A DNA stretch of 7,680 bases from Terriglobia bacterium (GTDB lineage: Bacteria; Acidobacteriota; Terriglobia; UBA7540), in contig JASHYZ010000168.1 of the NCBI GenBank assembly GCA_030042795.1, positions 1 through 7,680 of the forward strand, given 5' to 3'. Below, in pieces: positions 1 to 5,167 of the stretch. Position numbers and translations under genes: made by a program. Under the pieces are notes generated by a model. That model had not been told where the DNA came from, did not search any database, and saw only the letters and a list, made by a program, of their open reading frames with translations. How positions within the stretch are numbered: the stretch's first letter is position 1; the number at the start of each line of letters is the position of its first letter.

Positions 1-186
1 GCAGACGTTGCTGAGTCCCATGCCCTCTTCGTACAGTTCGAGAGCCTTCTCCAGCGGCAACTCCGCGTCTTCAAGTTGGCGCACGATTGCGTCGAGGCGC
101 TCAAGGTTCTTCTCAAAGCTGTCAGGCTTGGCGGAGGCACCTGCTTCAACGGCCTTTGCCTGGCCGGATTGGTTAATCTGGCTCAA
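1..186 (-). CDS. xseB: Exodeoxyribonuclease VII small subunit (partial, C-terminus beyond window)
   Basis: XseB is the small, helical, non-catalytic subunit of exonuclease VII. Several copies bind one XseA to form the cytoplasmic nuclease that degrades single-stranded DNA to oligonucleotides. The 62 visible codons give a short polar leader and then, from about residue 23, the family pattern SFEKNLERLDAIVRQLED, AELPLEKALELYEEGM and LSNVC. These match the usual 'FEE-L-LE-IV--LE-GELPLEESL-L-E-G--L---C' layout. The start is a TTG at 186-184, because a TAG stop lies two codons upstream in frame and no later start precedes the conserved core. The ribosome site is weak (AGGCGAG, about 11 bases away). 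Usual length is 60-85 residues, so perhaps 10-20 are missing. No xseA lies upstream; the 700 bases before it are non-coding, so xseB probably starts its transcript. The family call is confident and the start moderately so. Confidence 0.88.
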   Translation of the reverse strand, partial: MSQINQSGQAKAVEAGASAKPDSFEKNLERLDAIVRQLEDAELPLEKALELYEEGMGLSNVC

Positions 187-298
187 TGGCTAATTCACTC
201 GCCTACATTCAAGTCTTTATTTATCATATACATTCCGCAAATTCGAGTTAACATTAGATGTTTCAACTACTTACGGTTAACGGCCAAGAGCGAAAACG

Positions 299-319
299 TG
301 ATAAGTATTTTACTTATCA
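299..319. promoter_or_regulatory. 21-bp perfect palindrome, operator-like
   Basis: The arms TGATAAGTA (299-307) and TACTTATCA (311-319) are exact reverse complements around a TTT centre. The stem is AT-rich and has no following T-run, so it is a poor terminator and looks more like a dimeric-repressor site. It lies 113 bases upstream of the xseB start and four bases before the first ACATTCCAGG motif. The regulator is unknown and the function is inference. Confidence 0.45.
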
Positions 320-322
320 ACA

Positions 323-435
323 ACATTCCAGGATAGCAGAGCTAACCTGCTTGTTTTCTGGTACATTCCAGGGTAGTCCCATTCTTCTCATTTTTCTCAT
401 TTTCGACCCTTTGTTTTCAATAACATTCCAGGGTA
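323..435 (+). repeat. Three direct copies of ACATTCCAGG(G/A)TA
   Basis: The 13-base motif occurs at 323-335 (ACATTCCAGGATA), 363-375 and 423-435 (both ACATTCCAGGGTA). The last two copies are also preceded at identical distance by TTGTTTTC (starting at 351 and 411), so they form about 25-base units exactly 60 bases apart. Weaker relatives are ACATTCCGCAA at 230 and ACATTCAAG at 205. Spacings (25, 93, 40, 60) are irregular, which excludes a CRISPR array. They could be binding sites or remnants of a dispersed repeat. Confidence 0.6.
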
Positions 436-461
436 CTCGAAAAATTTTTCAAAAAATTCCG

Positions 462-483
462 GTGATTGTCGGTTGACAATCAC
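462..483. promoter_or_regulatory. 22-bp inverted repeat (9-bp arms, GGTT loop)
   Basis: GTGATTGTC (462-470) and GACAATCAC (475-483) pair perfectly across a four-base loop, GGTT. It closes the AT-rich island on the right as the 299-319 palindrome opens it on the left. It could be an operator or a transcript hairpin; there is no T-run on the plus side. On the minus strand the stem is followed by CGGAATTTTTTG, so a weak minus-strand terminator is possible, although the T-run starts five bases after the stem. Confidence 0.4.
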
Positions 484-760
484 GATAGTCCACACCCCCG
501 CACAGGTCCAGGTCGCCCGCCTCCGTGGGATCGGATCGACAAGGTTACAGTGAACCTTAACCACGACACAGGCCTCCATTGATTCTTCCGAAAATACGCG
601 CGTAAGTCATTGATTATACAATGCCCGCTCACAGCATCTATTTTCATCCCCGGGAGATAGTGGCTTCGTTCCGCAATTGGACACGCTTTTCCTCTTAACG
701 GCTACCCGCACTTGGCGAAGCATTCGACGTCAGACAGACGGAGCCCCCCTCGGATCTCAG

Positions 761-827
761 ATCACAAATTCCAGATTTCAAAGATCGCAAATTCCAGTTT
801 CAAAAATCGCGAATTCCAGATTTCGAA
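761..827 (+). repeat. Imperfect tandem repeat, three units of 22-23 bases
   Basis: Units begin at 761, 784 and 806 with the pattern ATC(A/G)C(A/G)AATTCCAG followed by (A)TTTC(A/G)AA. Each contains ATTCCAG (768-774, 791-797, 813-819). The array lies 70-140 bases past the stop codon of the minus-strand fusion gene. Such arrays are typical of dispersed intergenic repeats in large soil-bacterial genomes; I see no coding role. Confidence 0.7.
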
Positions 828-898
828 CCGGTAAAATTCGTCACACCTGTCTAAATCCTCACCCAAACAGACCTCTGGAACACGCTGGCATTGACATC

Positions 899-2776
899 TT
901 ACCCGGCACCAGCGCCAGCCTTCGATTCGGCCTCCGAATAAGGGCGGAGTACCAAAGCCACCTCCACTGCCATGGCGTAGCGCCCAAAAGGCGCGGCAAT
1001 CACAGCTCCCTGAACCAAATCCCGCACCTGCAGCAAAGTCTCCTGAGCGATTTTAACCCCCTCCGCACGCGCTTTGTCTCCCGTGTCGGCCTCGCGCATC
1101 CGCTCAAGCATCGCTGGAGGAATGACAATTCCCGGAACCTCGTTGTTCATGAATTCGGCATTGCGAAAGCTGGTGAGCGGTGTGATGGTGGCCAGCACCG
1201 GGATGCGAAAATGCCGGATGCGGTCAAGGAAAGCGGCTAGCCGCGAAACGTCAAATACCGGCTGCGTGAGCGCAAAATTCGCGCCCGCCTGCACCTTGTA
1301 TTCGAACCTGCGGAACTGCTCGTCTGGATCGGGAGCGAAGGGATTGGCGCCAACGCCGATCAAAAACGACGTCTGTGAGCCCAGGGGATTACCGCCCACG
1401 TCCAGACCCCGGTTTAAGTTCGCCAGAACGTTCACCAAGCCGATCGAGTCAACGTCAAAGATGGCGCTCAATCCCGGAGCGAGAGCGTAAGGCGGCGGGT
1501 CACCCGTGATCGCCAGTATGTTCCGCAGTCCCAAGGCGTGCGCGCCCAGCAAGTCTGACTGAATTCGCGGCAAGCTGCGGTCCCGGCAACTGTAGAATAG
1601 CAGCGGCTCAATACCGGTCTTCTGCGCTAGCAGAACCGCGAGCGTCTGGGCGCTCAGCCGCGCGGTGGAGCCTGAGCCGTCGGGCACCACCACGCCATCC
1701 AGACGCTGCTCGGCCAAGTAGCTCGCGCCCTCGATCTCCTTGGTAACGTCGGAACCCTTTGGCGGCACGATTTCCGCGAGCAAAGTGAATTCCCCCCGCT
1801 CCAGACGTTCACCAAGGCTCGAGCGCTTGGCTACGGGCACGGGTTCCATCTGAGTTCGCGGCCGTCCGTTGCGAACTCCCACCGAGGTTCGCGCAACCGG
1901 AAGCCGAAGCGACCGCACTGCTGCCTTGATGGCCTGGATATGCGCCGGCGTGCTGCCGCAGCAACCTCCAATCAGCCTGGCGCCTGCGTCCATGAACCGG
2001 CGCGCGTAACTGGCCATGTACTCGGGTGAGCAAAGATAGATACTGCGGCCTTCAACCGTGCTGGGCAACCCGGCGTTGGGCTGGGCGGAGAGTTTCCGGG
2101 TGGTCACTGCGGCCATGCGATCGAGCGCTTCGAGCATCACGGCCGGGCCGGTGCTGCAATTGAGCCCAATCACGTCCGCCCCCCACTCATCAAGCTGGCG
2201 GGTGAAATCTTCCACTCCGATCCCCGTGTTGGTGGCGCCGTCATCCTGTATGGTCATCTGCACCACCACCGGCAGCGTTCCCACGTCCCGCGCAGCTAGT
2301 AGGGCCGCGTGGGCCTCATTGGGATCGATCATGGTTTCCACCACAATCAGGTCAACGCCCCCTTCTGCCAGGGCGGTAATCTGTTCGCGGAAGGCTTCGC
2401 GGGCCTCCTCGATGGAGGTTGGCCCCAGGGGCTCAAGCCGAAGGCCAAGCGGACCCACAGACCCCGCCACGTAAAGGTCATCCCCAGCGACTTCACGCGC
2501 CAGGCGCGCGCCGGCCAGATTGATGTCGCGCACCTGGGCGGCGAGGTCGAATTTGGCCAGCCGGAACCTGTTGGCCCCAAAGGTGTTCGTCTCGATGATG
2601 TCCGCGCCTGCCTTTACGTAGGAGAGGTGAACTTCCTTGACGGATTGGGCAAGGGTGAGATTAAGTCCGTCGAAAGAGCGGCTGAACGGTATGCCACGGG
2701 CGTAGAGTTCCGTGCCCATAGCGCCGTCACAGACAAGAACGCGCTTTTCAAGCCGCTGAAGAAAGGGTTCGCGCAT
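899..2776 (-). CDS. Bifunctional homocysteine S-methyltransferase / 5,10-methylenetetrahydrofolate reductase
   Basis: A 625-residue fusion acting in cytoplasmic methionine synthesis and one-carbon metabolism. Residues 1 to about 295 are a homocysteine S-methyltransferase domain: DGAMGTEL (17-24), ETNTFGAN (62-69), and the zinc-binding cysteines in GLNCSTGP (Cys207) and GGCCGSTP (Cys272, Cys273). After a linker, residues 325 to about 612 are a MetF-type flavin TIM barrel that reduces methylene-THF to methyl-THF. Likely active-site counterparts of E. coli MetF Glu28, Asp120 and Gln183 are Glu335 (AEIVPPKG), Asp426 (AITGDPPP) and Gln505 (LTQPVFD). The layout matches B. subtilis YitJ; cobalamin-binding and activation modules of MetH are absent. 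The ATG at 2776 is the first possible start after an in-frame TGA four codons upstream. The tail (about 613-625) is poorly conserved Ala/Gly-rich sequence. I see no S-box riboswitch in the short leader. The methyl donor of the first domain cannot be told from sequence. Confidence 0.93.
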   Translation of the reverse strand: MREPFLQRLEKRVLVCDGAMGTELYARGIPFSRSFDGLNLTLAQSVKEVHLSYVKAGADIIETNTFGANRFRLAKFDLAAQVRDINLAGARLAREVAGDDLYVAGSVGPLGLRLEPLGPTSIEEAREAFREQITALAEGGVDLIVVETMIDPNEAHAALLAARDVGTLPVVVQMTIQDDGATNTGIGVEDFTRQLDEWGADVIGLNCSTGPAVMLEALDRMAAVTTRKLSAQPNAGLPSTVEGRSIYLCSPEYMASYARRFMDAGARLIGGCCGSTPAHIQAIKAAVRSLRLPVARTSVGVRNGRPRTQMEPVPVAKRSSLGERLERGEFTLLAEIVPPKGSDVTKEIEGASYLAEQRLDGVVVPDGSGSTARLSAQTLAVLLAQKTGIEPLLFYSCRDRSLPRIQSDLLGAHALGLRNILAITGDPPPYALAPGLSAIFDVDSIGLVNVLANLNRGLDVGGNPLGSQTSFLIGVGANPFAPDPDEQFRRFEYKVQAGANFALTQPVFDVSRLAAFLDRIRHFRIPVLATITPLTSFRNAEFMNNEVPGIVIPPAMLERMREADTGDKARAEGVKIAQETLLQVRDLVQGAVIAAPFGRYAMAVEVALVLRPYSEAESKAGAGAG

Positions 2777-2790
2777 TTCGGGTAACCGTC

Positions 2791-2796
2791 AGTATA
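2791..2796 (-). promoter_or_regulatory. Possible -10 box (TATACT) for the metF-like fusion
   Basis: TATACT on the minus strand ends 14 bases before the ATG at 2776. Transcription would start about seven bases before the ATG, giving a nearly leaderless mRNA. This agrees with the absence of a Shine-Dalgarno sequence (the leader reads GACGGTTACCCGAA). No clear -35 hexamer lies 16-18 bases upstream, so support is modest. Confidence 0.4.
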
Positions 2797-2825
2797 ACAT
2801 GGGGCTAATGAATCCCCTGCGGCCC

Positions 2826-2864
2826 GAGCCCGCCGGCCGGCACGAGCGGTGGGAACCCGGGCTC
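2826..2864. repeat. GC-rich inverted repeat next to the methyltransferase ribosome site
   Basis: GAGCCCG (2826-2832) pairs with CGGGCTC (2858-2864) across 25 bases, which themselves contain the palindrome GCCGGCCGGC. The right arm directly touches the AGGAGG at 2865-2870. It sits in the 106 bases between the two divergent genes, so it could be a translation-modulating hairpin of the methyltransferase mRNA or an operator. The function is inference. Confidence 0.4.
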
Positions 2865-2870
2865 AGGAGG
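2865..2870 (+). promoter_or_regulatory. Shine-Dalgarno AGGAGG favouring the ATG at 2883
   Basis: A perfect AGGAGG lies 12 bases before the ATG at 2883. The spacing is a little long but this is one of only two strong ribosome sites in the window. It supports 2883 over the ATGs at 2799 and 2808, which lack one. Confidence 0.5.
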
Positions 2871-2882
2871 CAAAAGCACGAC

Positions 2883-3956
2883 ATGGTACAATTTTCTGCC
2901 GGAGCCTGCGGAGTTCGCGGCACGATTGGGGACACAGAAGAGCACGGCCCGGGCAGGCACGCCAAACTCCTCATGGGCCGAAAGTGGGAAGAAGTGACAG
3001 GTCAAGTCCGCCAGCAGATCGTCGCGGAAAGAGTTCACGCGACGCAATATACGCTCCATCTGGCAGACTGCCTGGAGTGGATGGACTCGCGGCCGCCGAA
3101 CTCAATTCATGCCATTGTGACTGACCCTCCTTACGGATTGAAGGAGTACACGACCGAGGAGAAGCACAAGCTGCGCAATGGCAGGGGCGGCGTGTGGCGT
3201 ATTCCACCTTCGTTCGACGGGTGCAAGCGCAGCCCAGTTCCCCGCTTCACGGTGTTGACAGACTCGGATCACGAGCGGATGGCAGGCTTCTTTTCTGATT
3301 TTGGACAACGGGCCCATAGGGTCCTGGTCCCGGGGGGCCACCTGCTTATCGCCAGCAGCCCGCTGCTTTCTCACCTGGTCTACGCGCCTTTGATGAATGC
3401 CGGCTTCGAGAAGCGAGGGGAGATCATTCGCCTGGTGCAGACGCTGCGCGGTGGTGACCGGCCTAAGAATGCGCACGAGGAGTTTCCGGACGTCACGGTG
3501 ATGCCCCGCTCGTGCTGGGAGCCCTGGGGTTTGTTTCGCAAGCAGTGTGAAGGCAGGGTGCAGGATAACCTCCGTAAGTGGCACACGGGAGGGCTCCGCC
3601 GTGTGTCAGAACATGCGCCGTTCTCCGATGTGATTCTTTCTTCCCCCACGCGGGCCGAAGAGAGGCGTATTGCACCGCACCCTTCACTTAAGCCACAGGC
3701 CTTCATGCGTCAAATCGTGAGGGCCTCGCTGCCGCGCGGGATGGGAGTTGTCCTTGATCCCTTCATGGGTGGCGGCTCAACAATTGCTGCGGCTGTCTCG
3801 GTGGGTTACGAGAGCATCGGGATTGAGGCGGACCCGGTATTTTTCAAAATGGCGGAGCGGGCCGTTCCTGTCTTGGCAAGGCTACCCATAGAGCTGAACG
3901 GACGTGGGATTATTTCCCACGCGCATGGCAAAGAGAGTCTGCGCCTGTTTGAATAG
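2883..3956 (+). CDS. Site-specific DNA methyltransferase, beta class (N6-adenine or N4-cytosine)
   Basis: Transfers a methyl group from S-adenosylmethionine to an exocyclic amino group of a base in a specific DNA site. From the ATG at 2883 it has 357 residues. The catalytic motif IV is DPPYG (81-85), near the N-terminus. VLVPGGHLLIASSP (about 148-161) continues the Rossmann core, a long variable part follows, and PHPSLKP (265-271) resembles motif X. Motif I is DPFMGGGST (292-300), with the motif II acid in GIEAD (313-317). The order IV, then X, I, II marks the beta class (N6_N4_Mtase fold). DPPY does not separate adenine from cytosine-N4 enzymes; adenine is slightly likelier. The recognition site cannot be read. 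Residues 1-50 look unconserved, so the true start could be the ATG at 2973 or GTG at 2994; the frame is also open back to an ATG at 2799. The next gene, 30 bases on, looks like its restriction partner. Confidence 0.88.
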   Translation: MVQFSAGACGVRGTIGDTEEHGPGRHAKLLMGRKWEEVTGQVRQQIVAERVHATQYTLHLADCLEWMDSRPPNSIHAIVTDPPYGLKEYTTEEKHKLRNGRGGVWRIPPSFDGCKRSPVPRFTVLTDSDHERMAGFFSDFGQRAHRVLVPGGHLLIASSPLLSHLVYAPLMNAGFEKRGEIIRLVQTLRGGDRPKNAHEEFPDVTVMPRSCWEPWGLFRKQCEGRVQDNLRKWHTGGLRRVSEHAPFSDVILSSPTRAEERRIAPHPSLKPQAFMRQIVRASLPRGMGVVLDPFMGGGSTIAAAVSVGYESIGIEADPVFFKMAERAVPVLARLPIELNGRGIISHAHGKESLRLFE

Positions 3957-3986
3957 ACTGGGGCGCAGGCCGCAGCCCAGGCATTT

Positions 3987-4583
3987 ATGCCCGTAGGAAC
4001 CGATGGATTTGATAGGAGAGTGCCGCTTCCGCCTAACTTGACCGTTGCGCACGTTCGGAACGCCCTGGAGTATATCGAAGAAGAAGCTGAAGAACTTATC
4101 GATCTCTACTATGAGCAAGCTAACGTGTTCAGCGGCGTAATCGGAATACTCGGCATCAAAGCGCTCGATTCCTTCAGTCCTTATAAGTGCCACAAGCATC
4201 CGGACATCGCGCAACAGCGCTTCCCCGATTTATCGCTTGGTGGGAGATCGAACCCACCTGCCAATCAGGCGCTGGAATCCAAAGGGAGCATCAGGCCATG
4301 GGCAGTTCAGTCACATTATGACCATGCCGGTTGGTATATCATTTGGCGATATGCAGTAGATCCCACGAAGCGAATGAAGCCCGGTCGCTCGGTCGCCATC
4401 TGGCGCGTGGACCTGCCTTTTCTTTCGCGCGAGCACTGGAAGTACGAAAGCAGTGGCGCCGGCGAGGGCCACGGAGGCAGAACGCACACATTCGGTGTCA
4501 GAAATGCCAAGAAAGTGCTTGCCGGCTCGATCGTCTATCAGCTCCGTCAATCGCTCTGGCTGGCGGTCGGCCAACCCTCATAA
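3987..4583 (+). CDS. Candidate type II restriction endonuclease, PD-(D/E)xK type
   Basis: I do not recognise this 198-residue protein by name. The sequence reads as a real, soluble, mixed alpha/beta protein. Residues 22-46 form a strongly acidic helix (ALEYIEEEAEELIDLYYEQ). Then comes PD (80-81), 15 residues, and ESK (97-99), with strand-like stretches IRPWAVQS, WYIIWRYAVD and VAIWRVDLPF. PD-x(10-30)-(D/E)xK followed by beta strands is the catalytic pattern of most type II restriction enzymes, with Asp81, Glu97 and Lys99 as likely Mg2+/catalytic residues and an acidic helix before it. The length suits a small enzyme of this fold. A TAG stop in the same frame separates it from the methyltransferase, so it is not a fusion; the 30-base gap suggests one operon. 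The start ATG at 3987 lacks a clear Shine-Dalgarno. The role is inferred from motif plus neighbour; another nuclease or an unrelated protein remains possible. Confidence 0.65.
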   Translation: MPVGTDGFDRRVPLPPNLTVAHVRNALEYIEEEAEELIDLYYEQANVFSGVIGILGIKALDSFSPYKCHKHPDIAQQRFPDLSLGGRSNPPANQALESKGSIRPWAVQSHYDHAGWYIIWRYAVDPTKRMKPGRSVAIWRVDLPFLSREHWKYESSGAGEGHGGRTHTFGVRNAKKVLAGSIVYQLRQSLWLAVGQPS

Positions 4584-4601
4584 ACGGCCGTCATTAGATT
4601 T

Positions 4602-4622
4602 GCGGCGTGTTTCGCTCGCCGC
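4602..4622. terminator. Weak stem-loop after the restriction-modification pair
   Basis: GCGGCG (4602-4607) pairs with CGCCGC (4617-4622) across nine bases, 18 bases after the stop codon of the candidate endonuclease. No T-run follows, so it would be at best a weak or Rho-assisted terminator. Confidence 0.25.
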
Positions 4623-4630
4623 CGTGACAG

Positions 4631-4636
4631 TATACT
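4631..4636 (+). promoter_or_regulatory. Possible -10 box (TATACT) before the antitoxin gene
   Basis: TATACT lies 52 bases upstream of the ATG at 4689. The only -35 option at a 17-base spacer is TGTTTC, which is poor. Position is sensible for a separate toxin-antitoxin promoter, but support rests on the hexamer alone. Confidence 0.25.
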
Positions 4637-4688
4637 ACTCTCCGTGGCGGCAACAGCGCGTCAACTGTATTGATTCCTTTAGGCCTCG

Positions 4689-4937
4689 ATGATGAAGACA
4701 ACTGTCGAGATTTCCGATCTGCTCCTGAAAGAAGTTAGAAGCCTGGCTGCGCGGGAGTACACCACCGTGCGGGCCTTGGTGGAAGAGGGGCTGCGACGAA
4801 TCACGGGAGAGCGCCGGTGCGCGAAGCCATTCAAACTTCGTAAGGTTTCCTGCCGGGGCAAAGGCCTTCAGCCCGGCATGGAGCGTGCCTCGTGGCAGCA
4901 GATTCTCGACGCAGCTTATAAGGGGAGTGGAGCGTGA
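4689..4937 (+). CDS. VapB-like ribbon-helix-helix antitoxin
   Basis: An 82-residue antitoxin of the type II VapBC kind. In the family the antitoxin neutralises a PIN-domain ribonuclease and represses its own operon. Residues 2-8 (MKTTVEI) form the DNA-binding strand, and two helices (about 9-24 and 26-39) complete a ribbon-helix-helix. The C-terminal part is the toxin-binding tail: FKLRKV (48-53), GKGLQPG (57-63) and WQQILDAAYKGSGA (69-82) match the usual 'PFRLR...G-GLQPG...W--I----YEGRGA' layout. Two adjacent ATGs (4689, 4692) can start it; the family usually begins M-K/R-T-T, so 4692 may be used. Its stop TGA overlaps a GTG start for the toxin, but that toxin is broken, leaving this antitoxin without an intact adjacent partner. 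Family call is good; gene symbol withheld because the subfamily is not certain. Confidence 0.82.
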   Translation: MMKTTVEISDLLLKEVRSLAAREYTTVRALVEEGLRRITGERRCAKPFKLRKVSCRGKGLQPGMERASWQQILDAAYKGSGA

Positions 4938-5041
4938 CCGCAGTCGTTGATCCCGGCGAGGCTCCCCACGCTGGGATTCCTTACAACGAATCAAGAAAGT
5001 TGACGTCTCACGCAAAGGTGCAAAGCCGCGAAGGACCGTAG
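4934..5041 (+). pseudogene. Remnant of a VapC-type toxin start
   Basis: A GTG at 4934 overlaps the antitoxin stop by four bases (GTGA), with AGGGGAG at 4921-4927 six bases upstream, the usual arrangement for a co-translated toxin. The first residues (M)TAVVD resemble the opening strand of PIN-domain VapC proteins, where an active-site Asp follows a short hydrophobic strand. After that Asp the frame reads PGEAPHAG, runs into the CGCAAAG repeat and stops at 5041 after 35 codons. The rest of the roughly 130-residue toxin is absent. The call rests on position, overlap and about six residues, so it is an inference; a chance short frame is the alternative. Confidence 0.45.
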
Positions 5042-5092
5042 ACAAAGGAGTTGCACTTTGCGTTTCTTTCCGTCTTGGCGGCTTTGCGTGAG
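5007..5092. repeat. CGCAAAG-type inverted repeat element
   Basis: CTCACGCAAAG (5007-5017) is the exact reverse complement of CTTTGCGTGAG (5082-5092). Between them are further GCAAAG/CTTTGC steps (5020-5025, 5056-5061) in matching orientation, so the element can fold back on itself imperfectly. This looks like the dispersed 'cgcaaag...ctttgcg' intergenic repeat found in many large bacterial genomes. It lies exactly where the toxin frame is lost and before the aldehyde dehydrogenase. Confidence 0.7.
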
Positions 5093-5152
5093 GTCGTTGA
5101 TTCTTTCACGCCTTCTACAGGGACGGCTGTTTTTCATGGGGCGCACGATTCC

Positions 5153-5158
5153 AGGAGG
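5153..5158 (+). promoter_or_regulatory. Shine-Dalgarno AGGAGG deciding the aldehyde dehydrogenase start
   Basis: AGGAGG sits nine bases before the ATG at 5168. It fixes that start over the in-frame TTG at 5051, which would place 39 extra residues across the inverted repeat and through this ribosome site. Confidence 0.8.
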
Positions 5159-5167
5159 ACTGCTTCG

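Larger units (their letters stand above)
187..898. other. Long non-coding region between xseB and the metF-like fusion
   Basis: These 712 bases lie upstream of xseB and downstream of the methyltransferase/reductase fusion, both on the minus strand. I see no convincing gene. Open frames here are short, have low-complexity translations and cross the repeats. The first part (about 190-480) is much richer in A and T than the rest of the window. It holds two perfect palindromes and three copies of one motif. The middle (about 484-750) shows only a small stem, CATTG-ATTATA-CAATG at 608-623. The last part holds a tandem repeat at 761-827. The xseB promoter should lie here on the minus strand; TATGATA at 228-222 is a possible -10, but no good -35 partner is visible. 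Confidence 0.6.

Noticed and set aside
314..322. DnaA-box-like TTATCAACA
   Set aside because: One mismatch to TTATCCACA and alone in an AT-rich region; no cluster and no origin-linked genes nearby.
323..435. Possible short CRISPR array from the ACATTCCAGG copies
   Set aside because: Units are only 13 bases, spacing is irregular (40 and 60 bases), and no cas genes are present.
258..476. Plus-strand open frame of 72 codons in the AT-rich island
   Set aside because: Low-complexity, phenylalanine-rich translation that simply reads through the three repeated motifs (FSGTFQG, FSITFQG); no ribosome site or family resemblance.
608..623. Small stem CATTG-ATTATA-CAATG, possible promoter element
   Set aside because: Only five pairs, and the TATACA inside has no -35 partner and no gene following on the plus strand.
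677..1240. Plus-strand open frame of 187 codons
   Set aside because: It crosses the tandem repeat (giving NSRF/QIPVSK repeats) and then runs antisense to the metF-like fusion, whose identity is certain.
2799..2882. Methyltransferase start at the ATG 2799
   Set aside because: No ribosome site, overlap with the likely promoter of the divergent gene and arginine/proline-rich unconserved residues; ATG 2883 has AGGAGG. Still possible.
5051..5167. Longer aldehyde dehydrogenase start at TTG 5051
   Set aside because: The extra 39 residues come from the repeat, and the canonical N-terminus plus AGGAGG support ATG 5168.
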